Assembly: GCF_036182465.1 (NCBI RefSeq)
Contig: NZ_CP108081.1
Coordinates: 6,820,001 to 6,884,000 of the forward strand
DNA from: Streptomyces sp. NBC_00258
Lineage (GTDB): Bacteria; Actinomycetota; Actinomycetes; Streptomycetales; Streptomycetaceae
Length of the DNA: 64,000 bases
Direction: 5' to 3'
Positions 8,624 to 17,583 of the stretch are shown here, piece by piece. Numbering within the stretch: the stretch's first letter is position 1; each line of letters begins with the position of its first letter. A program made the translations under genes and the position numbers. Under the pieces are notes generated by a model. The model worked only from the letters and a program-made list of their open reading frames with translations, was not told the DNA's origin and searched no databases.

Positions 8624-10144
8624 GTGAGTAACAGCAGCCTGGCACCGTTGCCCTCGTCCGACCGCACCGACGTCACCGCACGCCTGCGGGACGCCCTCCT
8701 GGGCGCCTCCTTCAGCGCGGACGGGCTGCTCGACCTGCTCGGAGCCCCCGCGTACGCGGCGCTGGCCCGCAGCGAGACCGTGCCCGCGCTCCGCGCCACC
8801 CGGGGCGACTCACCGCTGGAGGCGCTCGTCCGGCTCTTCCTGCTGCAGCAGCCCGTGCCGCACGCACGCGTGGCGGACGTGCTGCCGGTGGCGGACTGCC
8901 TGGAGAGCGGCTGGCTGACCCGGACCGGCGGGGACGAGGTCGCGGCCACGGTCGACGTACGGCCGTACGGCGGCCCGGGCGGCGAGGACTGGTTCATCGT
9001 CTCCGACCTCGGCTGCGCGGTCGGCGGGGCCGGCGGCATCGGCACCCTCGACGAAGGAGTCGTACTCGGAGTGGGCGGTGCGTCCACGACGCTCGCGGGC
9101 ATCACGGTGCGTACGCCGGTGGGCTCGGCCCTCGACCTCGGCACCGGCTCAGGGATCCAGGCGCTGCACGCCGCGCAGCACGCCACGCGCGTGACCGCGA
9201 CCGACCTCAACCCCCGCGCGCTGCACGTCACCGCGCTCACGCTCGCCCTGTCCGGTGCCCCGGCGGCGGACCTGCGCGAGGGATCCCTCTTCGAACCGGT
9301 GGCCGACGACGAGTCGTACGACCTGATCGTCTCCAACCCGCCCTTCGTGATCTCTCCCGGCGCCCGGCTCACCTACCGCGACGGCGGGATGGGCGGGGAC
9401 GATCTGTGCCGCACGCTCGTTCAGGAGGCGGGCGACCGGCTGAACGACGGGGGGTACGCGCAGTTCCTCGCCAACTGGCAGCACGTGGAGGGCGAGGACT
9501 GGCAGGACCGGCTGCGGTCCTGGGTGCCGCGCGGCTGCGACGCGTGGATCGTCCAACGCGAGGTCCAGGACGTCACGCAGTACGCCGAGCTGTGGCTGCG
9601 CGACGCGGGCGACCACCGCTCCGACCCGGTCGAGTATCAGGCGCGGTACGACGCGTGGCTGGACGAGTTCGAGGCGCGCAAGGTGAAGTCCGTCGGCTTC
9701 GGCTGGATCACCCTGCGCAAGTCGGCGGCCGCCCAGCCCTCGGTCGTCGTGGAGGAGTGGCCGCACCCCGTCGAACAGCCGCTCGGCGACACCGTGCGCG
9801 CGCACTTCGACCGTGTGGACTATCTGCGGGCGCACGACGACGCGGCGCTGCTCGCCGGGCACTTCAGGCTCGCGGGCGAGGTCGTGCAGGAGCAGGTCGG
9901 GCTGCCCGGCGCCGAGGACCCCGAGCACGTCGTGCTGCGCCAGCACCGCGGGATGCGGCGGGCCACGAAGGTGGACACGGTCGGTGCGGGCTTCGCGGGC
10001 GTCTGCGACGGCACGCTGAGCGCGGGCCGGATCCTGGACGCCATCGCCCAACTGGTCGGAGAGGACCCGGTCCTGCTGCGGGACCGGACCCCGTCCCAGA
10101 TCCGGCTGCTGGTCGAGCAGGGGTTCCTCGAGCCCGCCCGGTGA
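8624..10144 (+). CDS. SAM-dependent methyltransferase, PrmC/HemK-like fold with extra domains
   Basis: A 506-residue protein. Motif I of the SAM site is LDLGTGSGIQALHAA (about residues 168-182), and motif IV is IVSNPPFVIS (about 233-242). The NPPF signature marks methyltransferases acting on amide or exocyclic nitrogens (PrmC, RsmC, N6-adenine types). An N-terminal domain (DUF7059-like) and a C-terminal domain of about 170 residues flank it. The target is unknown; rRNA or protein glutamine are the options the motif allows. The GTG at 8624 was chosen because the upstream extension of the frame runs through the preceding lipoprotein gene and its terminator. Confidence 0.85.
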   Translation: MSNSSLAPLPSSDRTDVTARLRDALLGASFSADGLLDLLGAPAYAALARSETVPALRATRGDSPLEALVRLFLLQQPVPHARVADVLPVADCLESGWLTRTGGDEVAATVDVRPYGGPGGEDWFIVSDLGCAVGGAGGIGTLDEGVVLGVGGASTTLAGITVRTPVGSALDLGTGSGIQALHAAQHATRVTATDLNPRALHVTALTLALSGAPAADLREGSLFEPVADDESYDLIVSNPPFVISPGARLTYRDGGMGGDDLCRTLVQEAGDRLNDGGYAQFLANWQHVEGEDWQDRLRSWVPRGCDAWIVQREVQDVTQYAELWLRDAGDHRSDPVEYQARYDAWLDEFEARKVKSVGFGWITLRKSAAAQPSVVVEEWPHPVEQPLGDTVRAHFDRVDYLRAHDDAALLAGHFRLAGEVVQEQVGLPGAEDPEHVVLRQHRGMRRATKVDTVGAGFAGVCDGTLSAGRILDAIAQLVGEDPVLLRDRTPSQIRLLVEQGFLEPAR

Positions 10145-10249
10145 GTTTTCCCGGTCCGGCGGGAGAGTTTCCCGGCCCGGCTCGCGTACGACGAGGAGTC
10201 GGCCCGCATGTGGCCACCCTGTACGAGGGCTTCAGGACAGGGCTCGGAG

Positions 10250-10420
10250 TGCTCGACGCCCCATCAAGCCGCGGGACACCGGACCGGGATCCTGCACCGG
10301 GACGTGAAACCGGCCAACATCCTTCTCGTACCGGACGCTTCCGGCGATCCGTGCGCGCCTGTGGCGCTCACCGGCCACGGCATCGCGCTGCAGCCCGAGT
10401 CCCCTGGGCCCCGGCTCACC
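10250..10420 (+). pseudogene. Relic of a PknB-type Ser/Thr protein kinase
   Basis: One frame reads GHRTGILHRDVKPANILLVP and then PVALTGHGIALQ. This is the catalytic loop of a bacterial Ser/Thr kinase (HRDVKPAN, 10295-10318) followed by the place where DFGIA should stand, changed to GHGIA. No P-loop, VAVK lysine or C-lobe can be found on either side in any frame, and no start codon with a ribosome site precedes it. The metal-binding DFG aspartate is lost, so it cannot be a working kinase. It is best read as the decayed remnant of a kinase gene. Confidence 0.6.
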
Positions 10421-10571
10421 GTCACCGCCATCGACGTCCGGGGCGGTGTGACGGATTCCGCACGAGGGCGCTCGGTGCTGTCCGCTCTGCGTTCACCCGG
10501 GGTTGGTGTTCCGGCTGCCCGAAGGTGTCAGCGTCCCGATGCTGGGTACCAAAAGCCGGAGGAGACGGACC

Positions 10572-10769
10572 ATGGAGAGCGGACCGGCGATCTTCACAGG
10601 ATCGGTGTTCGCCCTGTTCGGGGGCGGGCTCCTGCTGTGGACGGCCGTCCGGCTCCGGCAGCGCGTCCCTGTCGCCCACGGAGTGCATCCGATGGCCTCC
10701 GCGGCGGTCGCGGCCTTCGCCGGGACGTCCGCGCTGCTCCTCGCCGTGTGGTGTTTCACTCGTACCTGA
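10572..10769 (+). CDS. Small two-helix membrane protein
   Basis: A 65-residue protein (MESGPAIFTGSVFALFGG...) with two hydrophobic helices, at about 6-26 and 43-62, joined by a basic loop RLRQRVPVAHGVHP, ending in WCFTRT. GGAGGAGA (10558-10565) lies 6 nt before the ATG, which supports real translation. No family was recognised. It lies between the kinase relic and topA on the same strand. Confidence 0.55.
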   Translation: MESGPAIFTGSVFALFGGGLLLWTAVRLRQRVPVAHGVHPMASAAVAAFAGTSALLLAVWCFTRT

Positions 10770-11138
10770 GCGTCGCGCCTTCCGGCGACACCCCCGGCGT
10801 CCCCTCGGCCGAGTCGGCGGGGTCGGCCGGGAACGATCTCCTTCGGAGTCCGGGAATCGACGCCCTGCGGCCGCCGCGGACAAGGCCCGCGGCCCTCTGG
10901 AACGCAGACCTCCAGTAACTGAGAGGTAACCCTCCGGATAGGTCCGAAACGGCAGGTCGGCACTCCGGGCGGCAGGAATGGCGGGAGTCGGGTTACCGTT
11001 CGAGTGGCCGTTGCGGGCTTTTCCCGTTTGACACGGGGGCGGGATGTACCGTCACACTCCGCAGCGTCAGCATGACCCGACCCCCGGGTTCAAGGCCTGG
11101 GGCGAGACCCCCTGCGTCGACCGGAGAGAAGAGCGAAG
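10770..11138 (+). promoter_or_regulatory. Intergenic region upstream of topA
   Basis: A 369-bp gap with no convincing gene. A TTGACA hexamer at 11028-11033 could be the -35 of topA, with CACACT at 11053-11058 as a weak -10 at a long 19-nt spacing. TopA genes are usually supercoiling-responsive, so promoter geometry could matter. The stretch 10770-10920 stays open in one frame but shows no recognisable protein. Confidence 0.4.
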
Positions 11139-13952
11139 TTGTCCCCGACCAGCGAGACCGCACACGGCGGCCGCCGACTCGTCATCGTCGAGTCGCCCGC
11201 CAAGGCGAAGACGATCAAGGGCTATCTCGGCCCCGGCTACGTCGTCGAAGCGAGCGTCGGGCACATCCGCGACCTCCCCAACGGCGCCGCGGAGGTGCCT
11301 GAGAAGTACACCGGCGAGGTGCGCCGCCTAGGCGTGGACGTCGACAACGACTTCGAGCCGATCTACGTGGTCAACGCTGACAAGCGGGCCCAGGTCAAGA
11401 AGCTCAAGGACCTGCTCAAGGACTCCGACGAACTCTTCCTCGCCACCGATGAGGACCGCGAGGGCGAGGCCATCGCCTGGCACCTCCAGGAGGTGCTGAA
11501 GCCCAAGGTCCCGGTCAAGCGGATGGTCTTCCACGAGATCACCAAGGCCGCGATCCAGGCCGCCGTCGCCAACCCGCGCGAGCTCAACCAGAAGCTGGTC
11601 GACGCCCAGGAGACCCGCCGCATCCTCGACCGCCTCTACGGCTACGAGGTCTCGCCGGTCCTCTGGAAGAAGGTCATGCCGCGTCTGTCGGCGGGCCGTG
11701 TCCAGTCCGTGGCGACCCGTCTGGTCGTCGAGCGGGAGCGCGAGCGCATCGCCTTTCGCTCCGCCGAGTACTGGGATCTCACCGGCACCTTCGGCACCGG
11801 TCGCGCCGGTGACGCGAGCGACCCGGCCTCCCTGGTCGCCCGTCTGACCACGGTCGACGGCAAGCGCGTCGCCCAGGGCCGTGACTTCGACTCGCTCGGC
11901 CAGATCAAGGGCGCGAACACGCTTCACCTCGACGAGGCCAACGCCCGCGCGCTGGCCGCCGCCCTGGAGAACACGAACTTCTCCGTACGGTCCGTCGAGT
12001 CGAAGCCGTACCGCCGTTCGCCGTACGCCCCTTTCCGTACGACGACGCTCCAGCAGGAGGCCAGCCGCAAGCTCGGCTTCGGCGCCAAGGCCACGATGCA
12101 GGTGGCGCAGAAGCTGTACGAGAACGGCTTCATCACCTACATGCGTACGGACTCCACGACCCTCTCGGACACCGCGATCACCGCGGCCCGGGCCCAGGTC
12201 ACGCAGCTCTACGGTGCGAACTATCTGCCGGACAAGCCGCGTACGTACGCCGGGAAGGTCAAGAACGCGCAGGAGGCGCACGAGGCGATCCGCCCCTCGG
12301 GCGATCGTTTCCGCACGCCCGCCGAGACGGGTCTGACCGGTGACCAGTTCAAGTTGTACGAGCTGATCTGGAAGCGGACCGTCGCCTCCCAGATGAAGGA
12401 CGCGGTCGGGAACTCCGTCACCGTGAAGATCGCGGGCACGGCCTCCGACGGCCGCGACGCCGAGTTCAGCGCGTCCGGCAAGACGATCACCTTCCACGGC
12501 TTCCTCAAGGCCTACGTCGAGGGCGCCGACGACCCGAACGCCGAGCTGGACGACCGCGAGCGCCGGCTTCCGCAGGTCAACGAGGGCGACCCGCTGTCCG
12601 CCGAGGAGATCTCGGTCGACGGCCACGCGACCAAGCCCCCGGCCCGCTACACCGAGGCCAGCCTGGTCAAGGAGCTCGAAGAGCGCGAGATCGGCCGCCC
12701 GTCGACGTACGCGTCGATCATCGGCACGATCCTCGACCGCGGCTATGTGTTCAAGAAGGGCACGGCACTCGTGCCGTCCTTCCTGTCCTTCGCCGTGGTC
12801 AACCTCCTGGAGAAGCACTTCGGGCGGCTCGTCGACTACGACTTCACCGCCAAGATGGAGGACGACCTCGACCGCATCGCGCGGGGCGAGGCCCAGGCCA
12901 TCCCGTGGCTCAGGCGCTTCTACTTCGGTGAGGGCGACGCGACCGGCGCCGCGGAGGCGGGCAACGGCGACGGGGACCACCTCGGCGGTCTCAAGGAGCT
13001 CGTCACCGACCTCGGTGCCATCGACGCCCGCGAGGTGTCGTCGTTCCGCGTGGACAGCAGCGACATCATGCTGCGCGTCGGCCGTTACGGCCCGTACGTC
13101 GAGCGCGGCGAGAAGGACTCCGAGAACCACCAGCGCGCCGACGTGCCCGAGGACCTGGCACCCGACGAGCTGACCGTCGAGCTCGCGGAGGAGCTGCTCG
13201 CCAAGCCGAGCGGTGACTTCGAGCTCGGCGCCGACCCCCAGTCGGGCCACCAGATCATCGCCAGGGACGGCCGCTACGGCCCGTACGTCACCGAGGTGCT
13301 CCCCGAGGGCACCCCGAAGACCGGCAAGAACGCCGTGAAGCCGCGTACGGCCTCCCTGTTCAAGTCGATGTCCCTCGACACGGTGACGCTGGCCGACGCC
13401 CTCAAGCTGATGTCGCTGCCGCGCGTCGTCGGCAAGGACGCCGAGGGTGTGGAGATCACCGCGCAGAACGGGCGCTACGGGCCGTACCTGAAGAAGGGCA
13501 CCGACTCGCGCTCCCTCCAGGCCGAGGACCAGCTCTTCACGATCACCCTCGACGAGGCCCTGGCGATCTACGCGCAGCCCAAGCAGCGCGGGCGCGCCGC
13601 CGCCAAGCCGCCGCTGAAGGAACTCGGCGCGGACCCGGTCAGCGGGCAGCCCGTCGTCGTCAAGGACGGCCGCTTCGGTCCGTACGTCACCGACGGCGAG
13701 ACCAACGCCACCCTGCGGTCCGGCGACAGCGTCGAGGAGATCACTCCGGAGCGCGGCTTCGAACTGCTCGCGGAGAAGCGCGCGAAGTCGCCCGCCAAGA
13801 AGACGGCGAAGAAGACGGCAGCCAAGAAGGCGCCGGCGAAGAAAACCGCCGCCAAGAAGACCGCGGCCACGAAAACGGCGGCAAAGAAGACCACTGCCAA
13901 GAAGACGACCGCAAAGAAGGCGACGGCTTCCCGGGCGACGGCCGAGGACTGA
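11139..13952 (+). CDS. topA: DNA topoisomerase I (type IA) with lysine-rich tail
   Basis: A 937-residue topoisomerase I. The Toprim domain opens with RLVIVESPAKAKTIKGYLG and has the metal site FLATDEDREGEAIAWHL (residues 104-120). The strand-cleaving tyrosine is Tyr334 in FITYMRTDSTTL. C-terminal topo_C repeats (GRYGPYVE, GRYGPYVTE, GRYGPYLKK, GRFGPYVTD) replace zinc fingers. The last 60 or so residues are tandem AKKTAAKK-type basic repeats, a known actinobacterial feature that raises processivity and salt tolerance. The start is TTG. It relaxes negative supercoils and is essential in Streptomyces. Confidence 0.96.
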   Translation: MSPTSETAHGGRRLVIVESPAKAKTIKGYLGPGYVVEASVGHIRDLPNGAAEVPEKYTGEVRRLGVDVDNDFEPIYVVNADKRAQVKKLKDLLKDSDELFLATDEDREGEAIAWHLQEVLKPKVPVKRMVFHEITKAAIQAAVANPRELNQKLVDAQETRRILDRLYGYEVSPVLWKKVMPRLSAGRVQSVATRLVVERERERIAFRSAEYWDLTGTFGTGRAGDASDPASLVARLTTVDGKRVAQGRDFDSLGQIKGANTLHLDEANARALAAALENTNFSVRSVESKPYRRSPYAPFRTTTLQQEASRKLGFGAKATMQVAQKLYENGFITYMRTDSTTLSDTAITAARAQVTQLYGANYLPDKPRTYAGKVKNAQEAHEAIRPSGDRFRTPAETGLTGDQFKLYELIWKRTVASQMKDAVGNSVTVKIAGTASDGRDAEFSASGKTITFHGFLKAYVEGADDPNAELDDRERRLPQVNEGDPLSAEEISVDGHATKPPARYTEASLVKELEEREIGRPSTYASIIGTILDRGYVFKKGTALVPSFLSFAVVNLLEKHFGRLVDYDFTAKMEDDLDRIARGEAQAIPWLRRFYFGEGDATGAAEAGNGDGDHLGGLKELVTDLGAIDAREVSSFRVDSSDIMLRVGRYGPYVERGEKDSENHQRADVPEDLAPDELTVELAEELLAKPSGDFELGADPQSGHQIIARDGRYGPYVTEVLPEGTPKTGKNAVKPRTASLFKSMSLDTVTLADALKLMSLPRVVGKDAEGVEITAQNGRYGPYLKKGTDSRSLQAEDQLFTITLDEALAIYAQPKQRGRAAAKPPLKELGADPVSGQPVVVKDGRFGPYVTDGETNATLRSGDSVEEITPERGFELLAEKRAKSPAKKTAKKTAAKKAPAKKTAAKKTAATKTAAKKTTAKKTTAKKATASRATAED

Positions 13953-13971
13953 GGCGGCGCCGGCCAAGGAC

Positions 13972-13989
13972 CGGGACCTTCGGGTCCCG
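13972..13989 (+). terminator. UUCG-tetraloop hairpin after topA
   Basis: A 7-bp stem CGGGACC / GGTCCCG is closed by a TTCG tetraloop, 20 nt after the topA stop. The following bases repeat parts of it (GGGCCTTCGGTCCCG, CTCTCGGGTCCCG). It is an unusually stable RNA hairpin and may stabilise the 3' end or assist termination. Confidence 0.6.
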
Positions 13990-14082
13990 CTTCTGGTGAG
14001 GGCCTTCGGTCCCGCCTGCGGTGAGGGCTCTCGGGTCCCGTCCACGGCTCGGGACCGAGTCCTTCACCTTTGGTTCGTCAAA

Positions 14083-14119
14083 CGAACGCTCCCGCACCAC
14101 TTGGTGTCGGGGGCGTTCG
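14083..14119 (+). terminator. Long stem-loop between topA and tmk
   Basis: An inverted repeat gives about 17 paired bases with one bulge (arms CGAACGCTCCCGCACCA and TGGTGTCGGGGGCGTTCG). It lies 130 nt after topA and 52 nt before the tmk fusion start, so it probably terminates topA transcription. Confidence 0.7.
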
Positions 14120-14170
14120 CATGTTCGGGGGCCTATTCGGCGAGTCAGTCCCTCCCGATAGGCTGGCAGG

Positions 14171-17100
14171 ATGACGCGAGCCGAGCAGCCAACGGCCCAC
14201 AACCCGGCCCCCGACGACGCCCTGGTCGCAGATTCACGGGAGCGCGCCGTCCGGGCGCTGCTGCGTGTGCCGCAACTGAGGCGCCTGTGGAGCGCCCAGC
14301 TGGTGGGCGGCATCGGCGATGCCCTCGCGCTGCTCGTGCTGGTCCTGCTCGCCCTCCAGGCGGCGGTGTCCGACGGCTCCTTCGGAGGCGGCTACCGCGG
14401 AGTGGCCCTCGCAGTGTCGGCGGTCTTCGGCGCGCGGATTCTCGCCACACTGCTCTTCGGGGCGGTCCTGCTCGGCCCGCTCACCTCCCTCACCTCCCAG
14501 GAGGGGCCGCTCGACCGCCGCTGGACCATGGTCGGCGCGGACGGTGTGCGGGCCGTGCTGCTGATCATCGCCCCCCTGTGGATCGACTGGACGCCGGAGA
14601 ACGCGCTGGCGGTACTCCTGGTGACGGCCTTCGTGATCGGGGTCGCCGAGCGCTTCTGGATGGTGTGCCGCGAGAGCGCGGCGCCCGCGCTGCTGCCCGC
14701 GCCGCCGCTGGAGGGCGCGACGGTACGCCCGCTGCCGGACCACATGGAGGCGCTGCGGCGCCTGTCGCTGCGTACGGGATTCGTGGCGGTGCCCCTCGCG
14801 GCGGCCACGCTCCTTGTCGCCGCGCTCGTCAACAACCTGCTGGGCGCCGGGCTCGAATGGTTCGCGCAGCACCAGGCCGCGCTCGCCTCGTACGTCTCCG
14901 CGGGCCTGTTCGCCGCGTCCCTGTCGGTGCTCACCTTCCTCGAACTGCCCGACGCGCGAACCCCGCGCGCGCGGTCGCCGCTCGAAGGGCTGCGCCGCCC
15001 CAAGACGGGCACCGGCATCGACAAGGGCCGTACCGGGGCCATCCCGCTCCTGGTGCTCGCCTGCGCGGCCGTCGCCGGGGCGGTCGCCGCGGCCGTCGCC
15101 GTCTCCGTGCTGCACGCCAAGGACCTGGGCGGCGGGCCGGTGACGTACGGGCTGCTGGTGCTCGCGCTGACCGGCGGTGTCGTGTTCGGCATCCGTACGG
15201 CCGCCAAGCTGCTGCCCTCCCTGTCGCGGCGCCGGCTGCTCACGCTGGCGATCGCCTTCACGGGGATCGCGCTGCTCGCCGCGGGCCTCGTCCCGGACGT
15301 CACCACGGTCATCCTGATCGTCGCTCTGGCGGGAGTCGGCGCGGGCGTCGCCGCCAACACCGGGCACGCCCTCCTCGACCAGGAGGCCGAGGAGTACCGG
15401 CGGACGCGTACGACGGAACACCTGCACGCGGTCGTACGGGTCTCCGTGGCCCTGGGCGCGCTGGTGGCCCCCGTGGTGGCCGGCGCCATCGGACGGCACC
15501 GCCTGGAGACCGGCAAGTTCGTGTTCGCGCACGGCGGCGCGGCCTTCACGCTGATGCTGGTCGGCGCGCTGCTGCTGCCGGTCGCCGCCCTGGTGCTGGC
15601 CAAGGCCGACGACCGCTCCGGAGTTCCGCTGCGGCACGACCTGCTGGACGCGCTGCGCGGCGGGGACGACCCCGTGCAGGCGAACGCCGCGAAGGGCTTC
15701 TTCATCGCCCTGGAGGGCGGCGACGGGGCCGGGAAGTCGACCCAGGCCGAGGCGATCGCGGAGTGGATCCGCGCCAAGGGGCACGAGGTCGTGGTGACGC
15801 GCGAGCCGGGTGCCACGCCCGTCGGGAAGCGGCTGCGGTCGATCCTGCTGGACGTGTCGTCCGCCGGTCTCTCGCACCGCGCGGAGGCGCTGCTGTACGC
15901 CGCCGACCGCGCCGAGCACGTGGACACCGTCGTGCGGCCCGCCCTGGAGAGGGGCGCGGTGGTCGTCTCCGACCGCTACATCGACTCGTCCGTGGCGTAC
16001 CAGGGGGCCGGGCGTGACCTGTCCCCGACCGAGATCGCCCGTATCAACCGGTGGGCGACCGACGGGCTGGTGCCTCATCTGACCGTGCTGCTCGACGTGC
16101 CGCCGGAGACCGCCCGTGAGCGGTTCACCGAGGCGCCGGACCGGCTGGAGTCGGAGCCCGCCGAGTTCCACGCGCGCGTGCGGTCCGGTTTCCTGACGCT
16201 CGCGGCCGCCGACCCGGCGCGCTATCTGGTCGTCGACGCCGGGCAGGAGCCCGAGGCCGTCACGACCGTGATCCGGCATCGGCTGGATGTGGTGCTCCCG
16301 CTCTCCGAGGCCGAGATCAAGGCCAAGGAGGAGGCCCGCAAGGCGGCCGAGGAAGAGGCCCGTCGGCGTGCCGAGGAGGAGGCCGCCCGCAAGGCCGAGG
16401 AGGAGCGGCTCGAGCGCGAGCGCCAGGAGCAGCTCGCCCGGCTGCGCGCCGAGGAAGAGGAGCGCAAGCAGCGCGAGCTCGAGGAGGCCCAGCGGCGCGA
16501 GGCCGAGCGGCAGGCCGAGGAGGCCCGGCAGCGCGCCGAGGCGGCACGCGTGCGTGCCGAGGAGGAACGGGTGCGGCAGCTCGCCGAGGAGAAGGCCCGC
16601 GCGGCCGAGGAGGCGCGCCGGCGCAAGCAGGCCGAGGAGGAGGCGCGGCTTCGTGCCGAGGCCGAGGAGCGGCGCCTGGAGAAGCAGCGGAAGGCCGAGG
16701 AGGCGTTGCTCCGGGCCGAGCAGGCTCGGCGGGCGGCGGAGGCGTCCAGCGCGGCTGCGGCTACCGCGGCGGCTGCGAGTAAGGCGGCCGATGCTGCGGA
16801 TTCCGGTGCCGGAGCGACCGGTTCCGGCTCGGCCGCTGCGCATGACCACGAGACGACGGTGCCGACGCCCGTCGTGACACCCACGAACGCGTCCGGAGGG
16901 CCGGCCGACGAGACGGCGGTGCTTCCTCCGGTGCCGCCTCGCGAGGCCGGGCCCGACGACGACGAGACGACCGTGCTGCCGCGGCCTCCGGCACCGCAGG
17001 GAGCGGCGGACGAGACCGCTGTGCTGCCGCCGGTGAGGCCGGATTCCGCCGCCGACGAGACGGCCGTGCTGCCTCCGGTCGGGCAGGGTTCCGCCGCGGA

Positions 17101-17398
17101 CGAGACGGCTGTCCTTCCTCCCGTACGGGAGGACCGTGGAAGCGGCGAGCAGGGGAGTGGCCCGGCGGACCGGGTACCCCCGGGGTACTTCCGTGACGAG
17201 CGGCCCGGGAGCGAAGGCACCGACGCCCGCACGCGCGAGCTGCCCCAGGTCGACGAGGACGGCACGCCTCGGCGGCGTCCCCGTTCGGACTGGGCGGAGG
17301 AGACTCCGCTGGACGACCTCCCGACCCTGGCGGACGAACTGCTCGGTCCCCGTGACGACGACGAGCCGGACGAGGGGCGGGGGCGCCGGCGGCGCTGA
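14171..17398 (+). CDS. tmk: Fusion of an MFS-like membrane domain and dTMP kinase with coiled-coil tail
   Basis: A 1075-residue protein. Residues 1-490 form an MFS-like domain of about 12 helices. A complete thymidylate kinase follows (about 510-715): P-loop ALEGGDGAGKSTQ, VVTREPGATPVG, DRYIDSSVAYQGAGR and the LLDVPPE strand. It phosphorylates dTMP to dTDP. Residues about 718-865 are a charged Glu/Arg/Ala coiled coil, then repeats of DETAVLPPV or DETTVLP. The fusion of a transporter-like domain to Tmk is characteristic of Streptomyces. The kinase is the only tmk candidate in the window and is probably essential; the role of the membrane half is unknown. The next gene is holB. Confidence 0.93.
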   Translation: MTRAEQPTAHNPAPDDALVADSRERAVRALLRVPQLRRLWSAQLVGGIGDALALLVLVLLALQAAVSDGSFGGGYRGVALAVSAVFGARILATLLFGAVLLGPLTSLTSQEGPLDRRWTMVGADGVRAVLLIIAPLWIDWTPENALAVLLVTAFVIGVAERFWMVCRESAAPALLPAPPLEGATVRPLPDHMEALRRLSLRTGFVAVPLAAATLLVAALVNNLLGAGLEWFAQHQAALASYVSAGLFAASLSVLTFLELPDARTPRARSPLEGLRRPKTGTGIDKGRTGAIPLLVLACAAVAGAVAAAVAVSVLHAKDLGGGPVTYGLLVLALTGGVVFGIRTAAKLLPSLSRRRLLTLAIAFTGIALLAAGLVPDVTTVILIVALAGVGAGVAANTGHALLDQEAEEYRRTRTTEHLHAVVRVSVALGALVAPVVAGAIGRHRLETGKFVFAHGGAAFTLMLVGALLLPVAALVLAKADDRSGVPLRHDLLDALRGGDDPVQANAAKGFFIALEGGDGAGKSTQAEAIAEWIRAKGHEVVVTREPGATPVGKRLRSILLDVSSAGLSHRAEALLYAADRAEHVDTVVRPALERGAVVVSDRYIDSSVAYQGAGRDLSPTEIARINRWATDGLVPHLTVLLDVPPETARERFTEAPDRLESEPAEFHARVRSGFLTLAAADPARYLVVDAGQEPEAVTTVIRHRLDVVLPLSEAEIKAKEEARKAAEEEARRRAEEEAARKAEEERLERERQEQLARLRAEEEERKQRELEEAQRREAERQAEEARQRAEAARVRAEEERVRQLAEEKARAAEEARRRKQAEEEARLRAEAEERRLEKQRKAEEALLRAEQARRAAEASSAAAATAAAASKAADAADSGAGATGSGSAAAHDHETTVPTPVVTPTNASGGPADETAVLPPVPPREAGPDDDETTVLPRPPAPQGAADETAVLPPVRPDSAADETAVLPPVGQGSAADETAVLPPVREDRGSGEQGSGPADRVPPGYFRDERPGSEGTDARTRELPQVDEDGTPRRRPRSDWAEETPLDDLPTLADELLGPRDDDEPDEGRGRRRR

Positions 17399-17583
17399 CG
17401 GCAGCTCGGGGCCTGTGGCCCGGCGCGGGCGTCGGCGGTGATGCCGCCTGCGCGGTGGGTGTCGGATGCGCCTTGTGCGGTGGGCGCCGGCGGTGAGCGC
17501 GTGGGCCGTGCGGACCGCGTTGTCAGTCCCCTCCCGCACAATGGGACGCGCAAGGCACCGGTGCGACGGAAGGGCGGCATCCC

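Noticed and set aside
10208..10918. 236-codon frame containing HRDVKPAN as a working kinase
   Set aside because: It lacks the P-loop, the catalytic lysine and the DFG aspartate; only a 60-residue stretch is kinase-like.
14234..17539. Very long open frame on the minus strand (about 1100 codons)
   Set aside because: It is antisense to the tmk fusion, very Arg/Gly-rich, with no domain pattern. High GC keeps antisense frames open.
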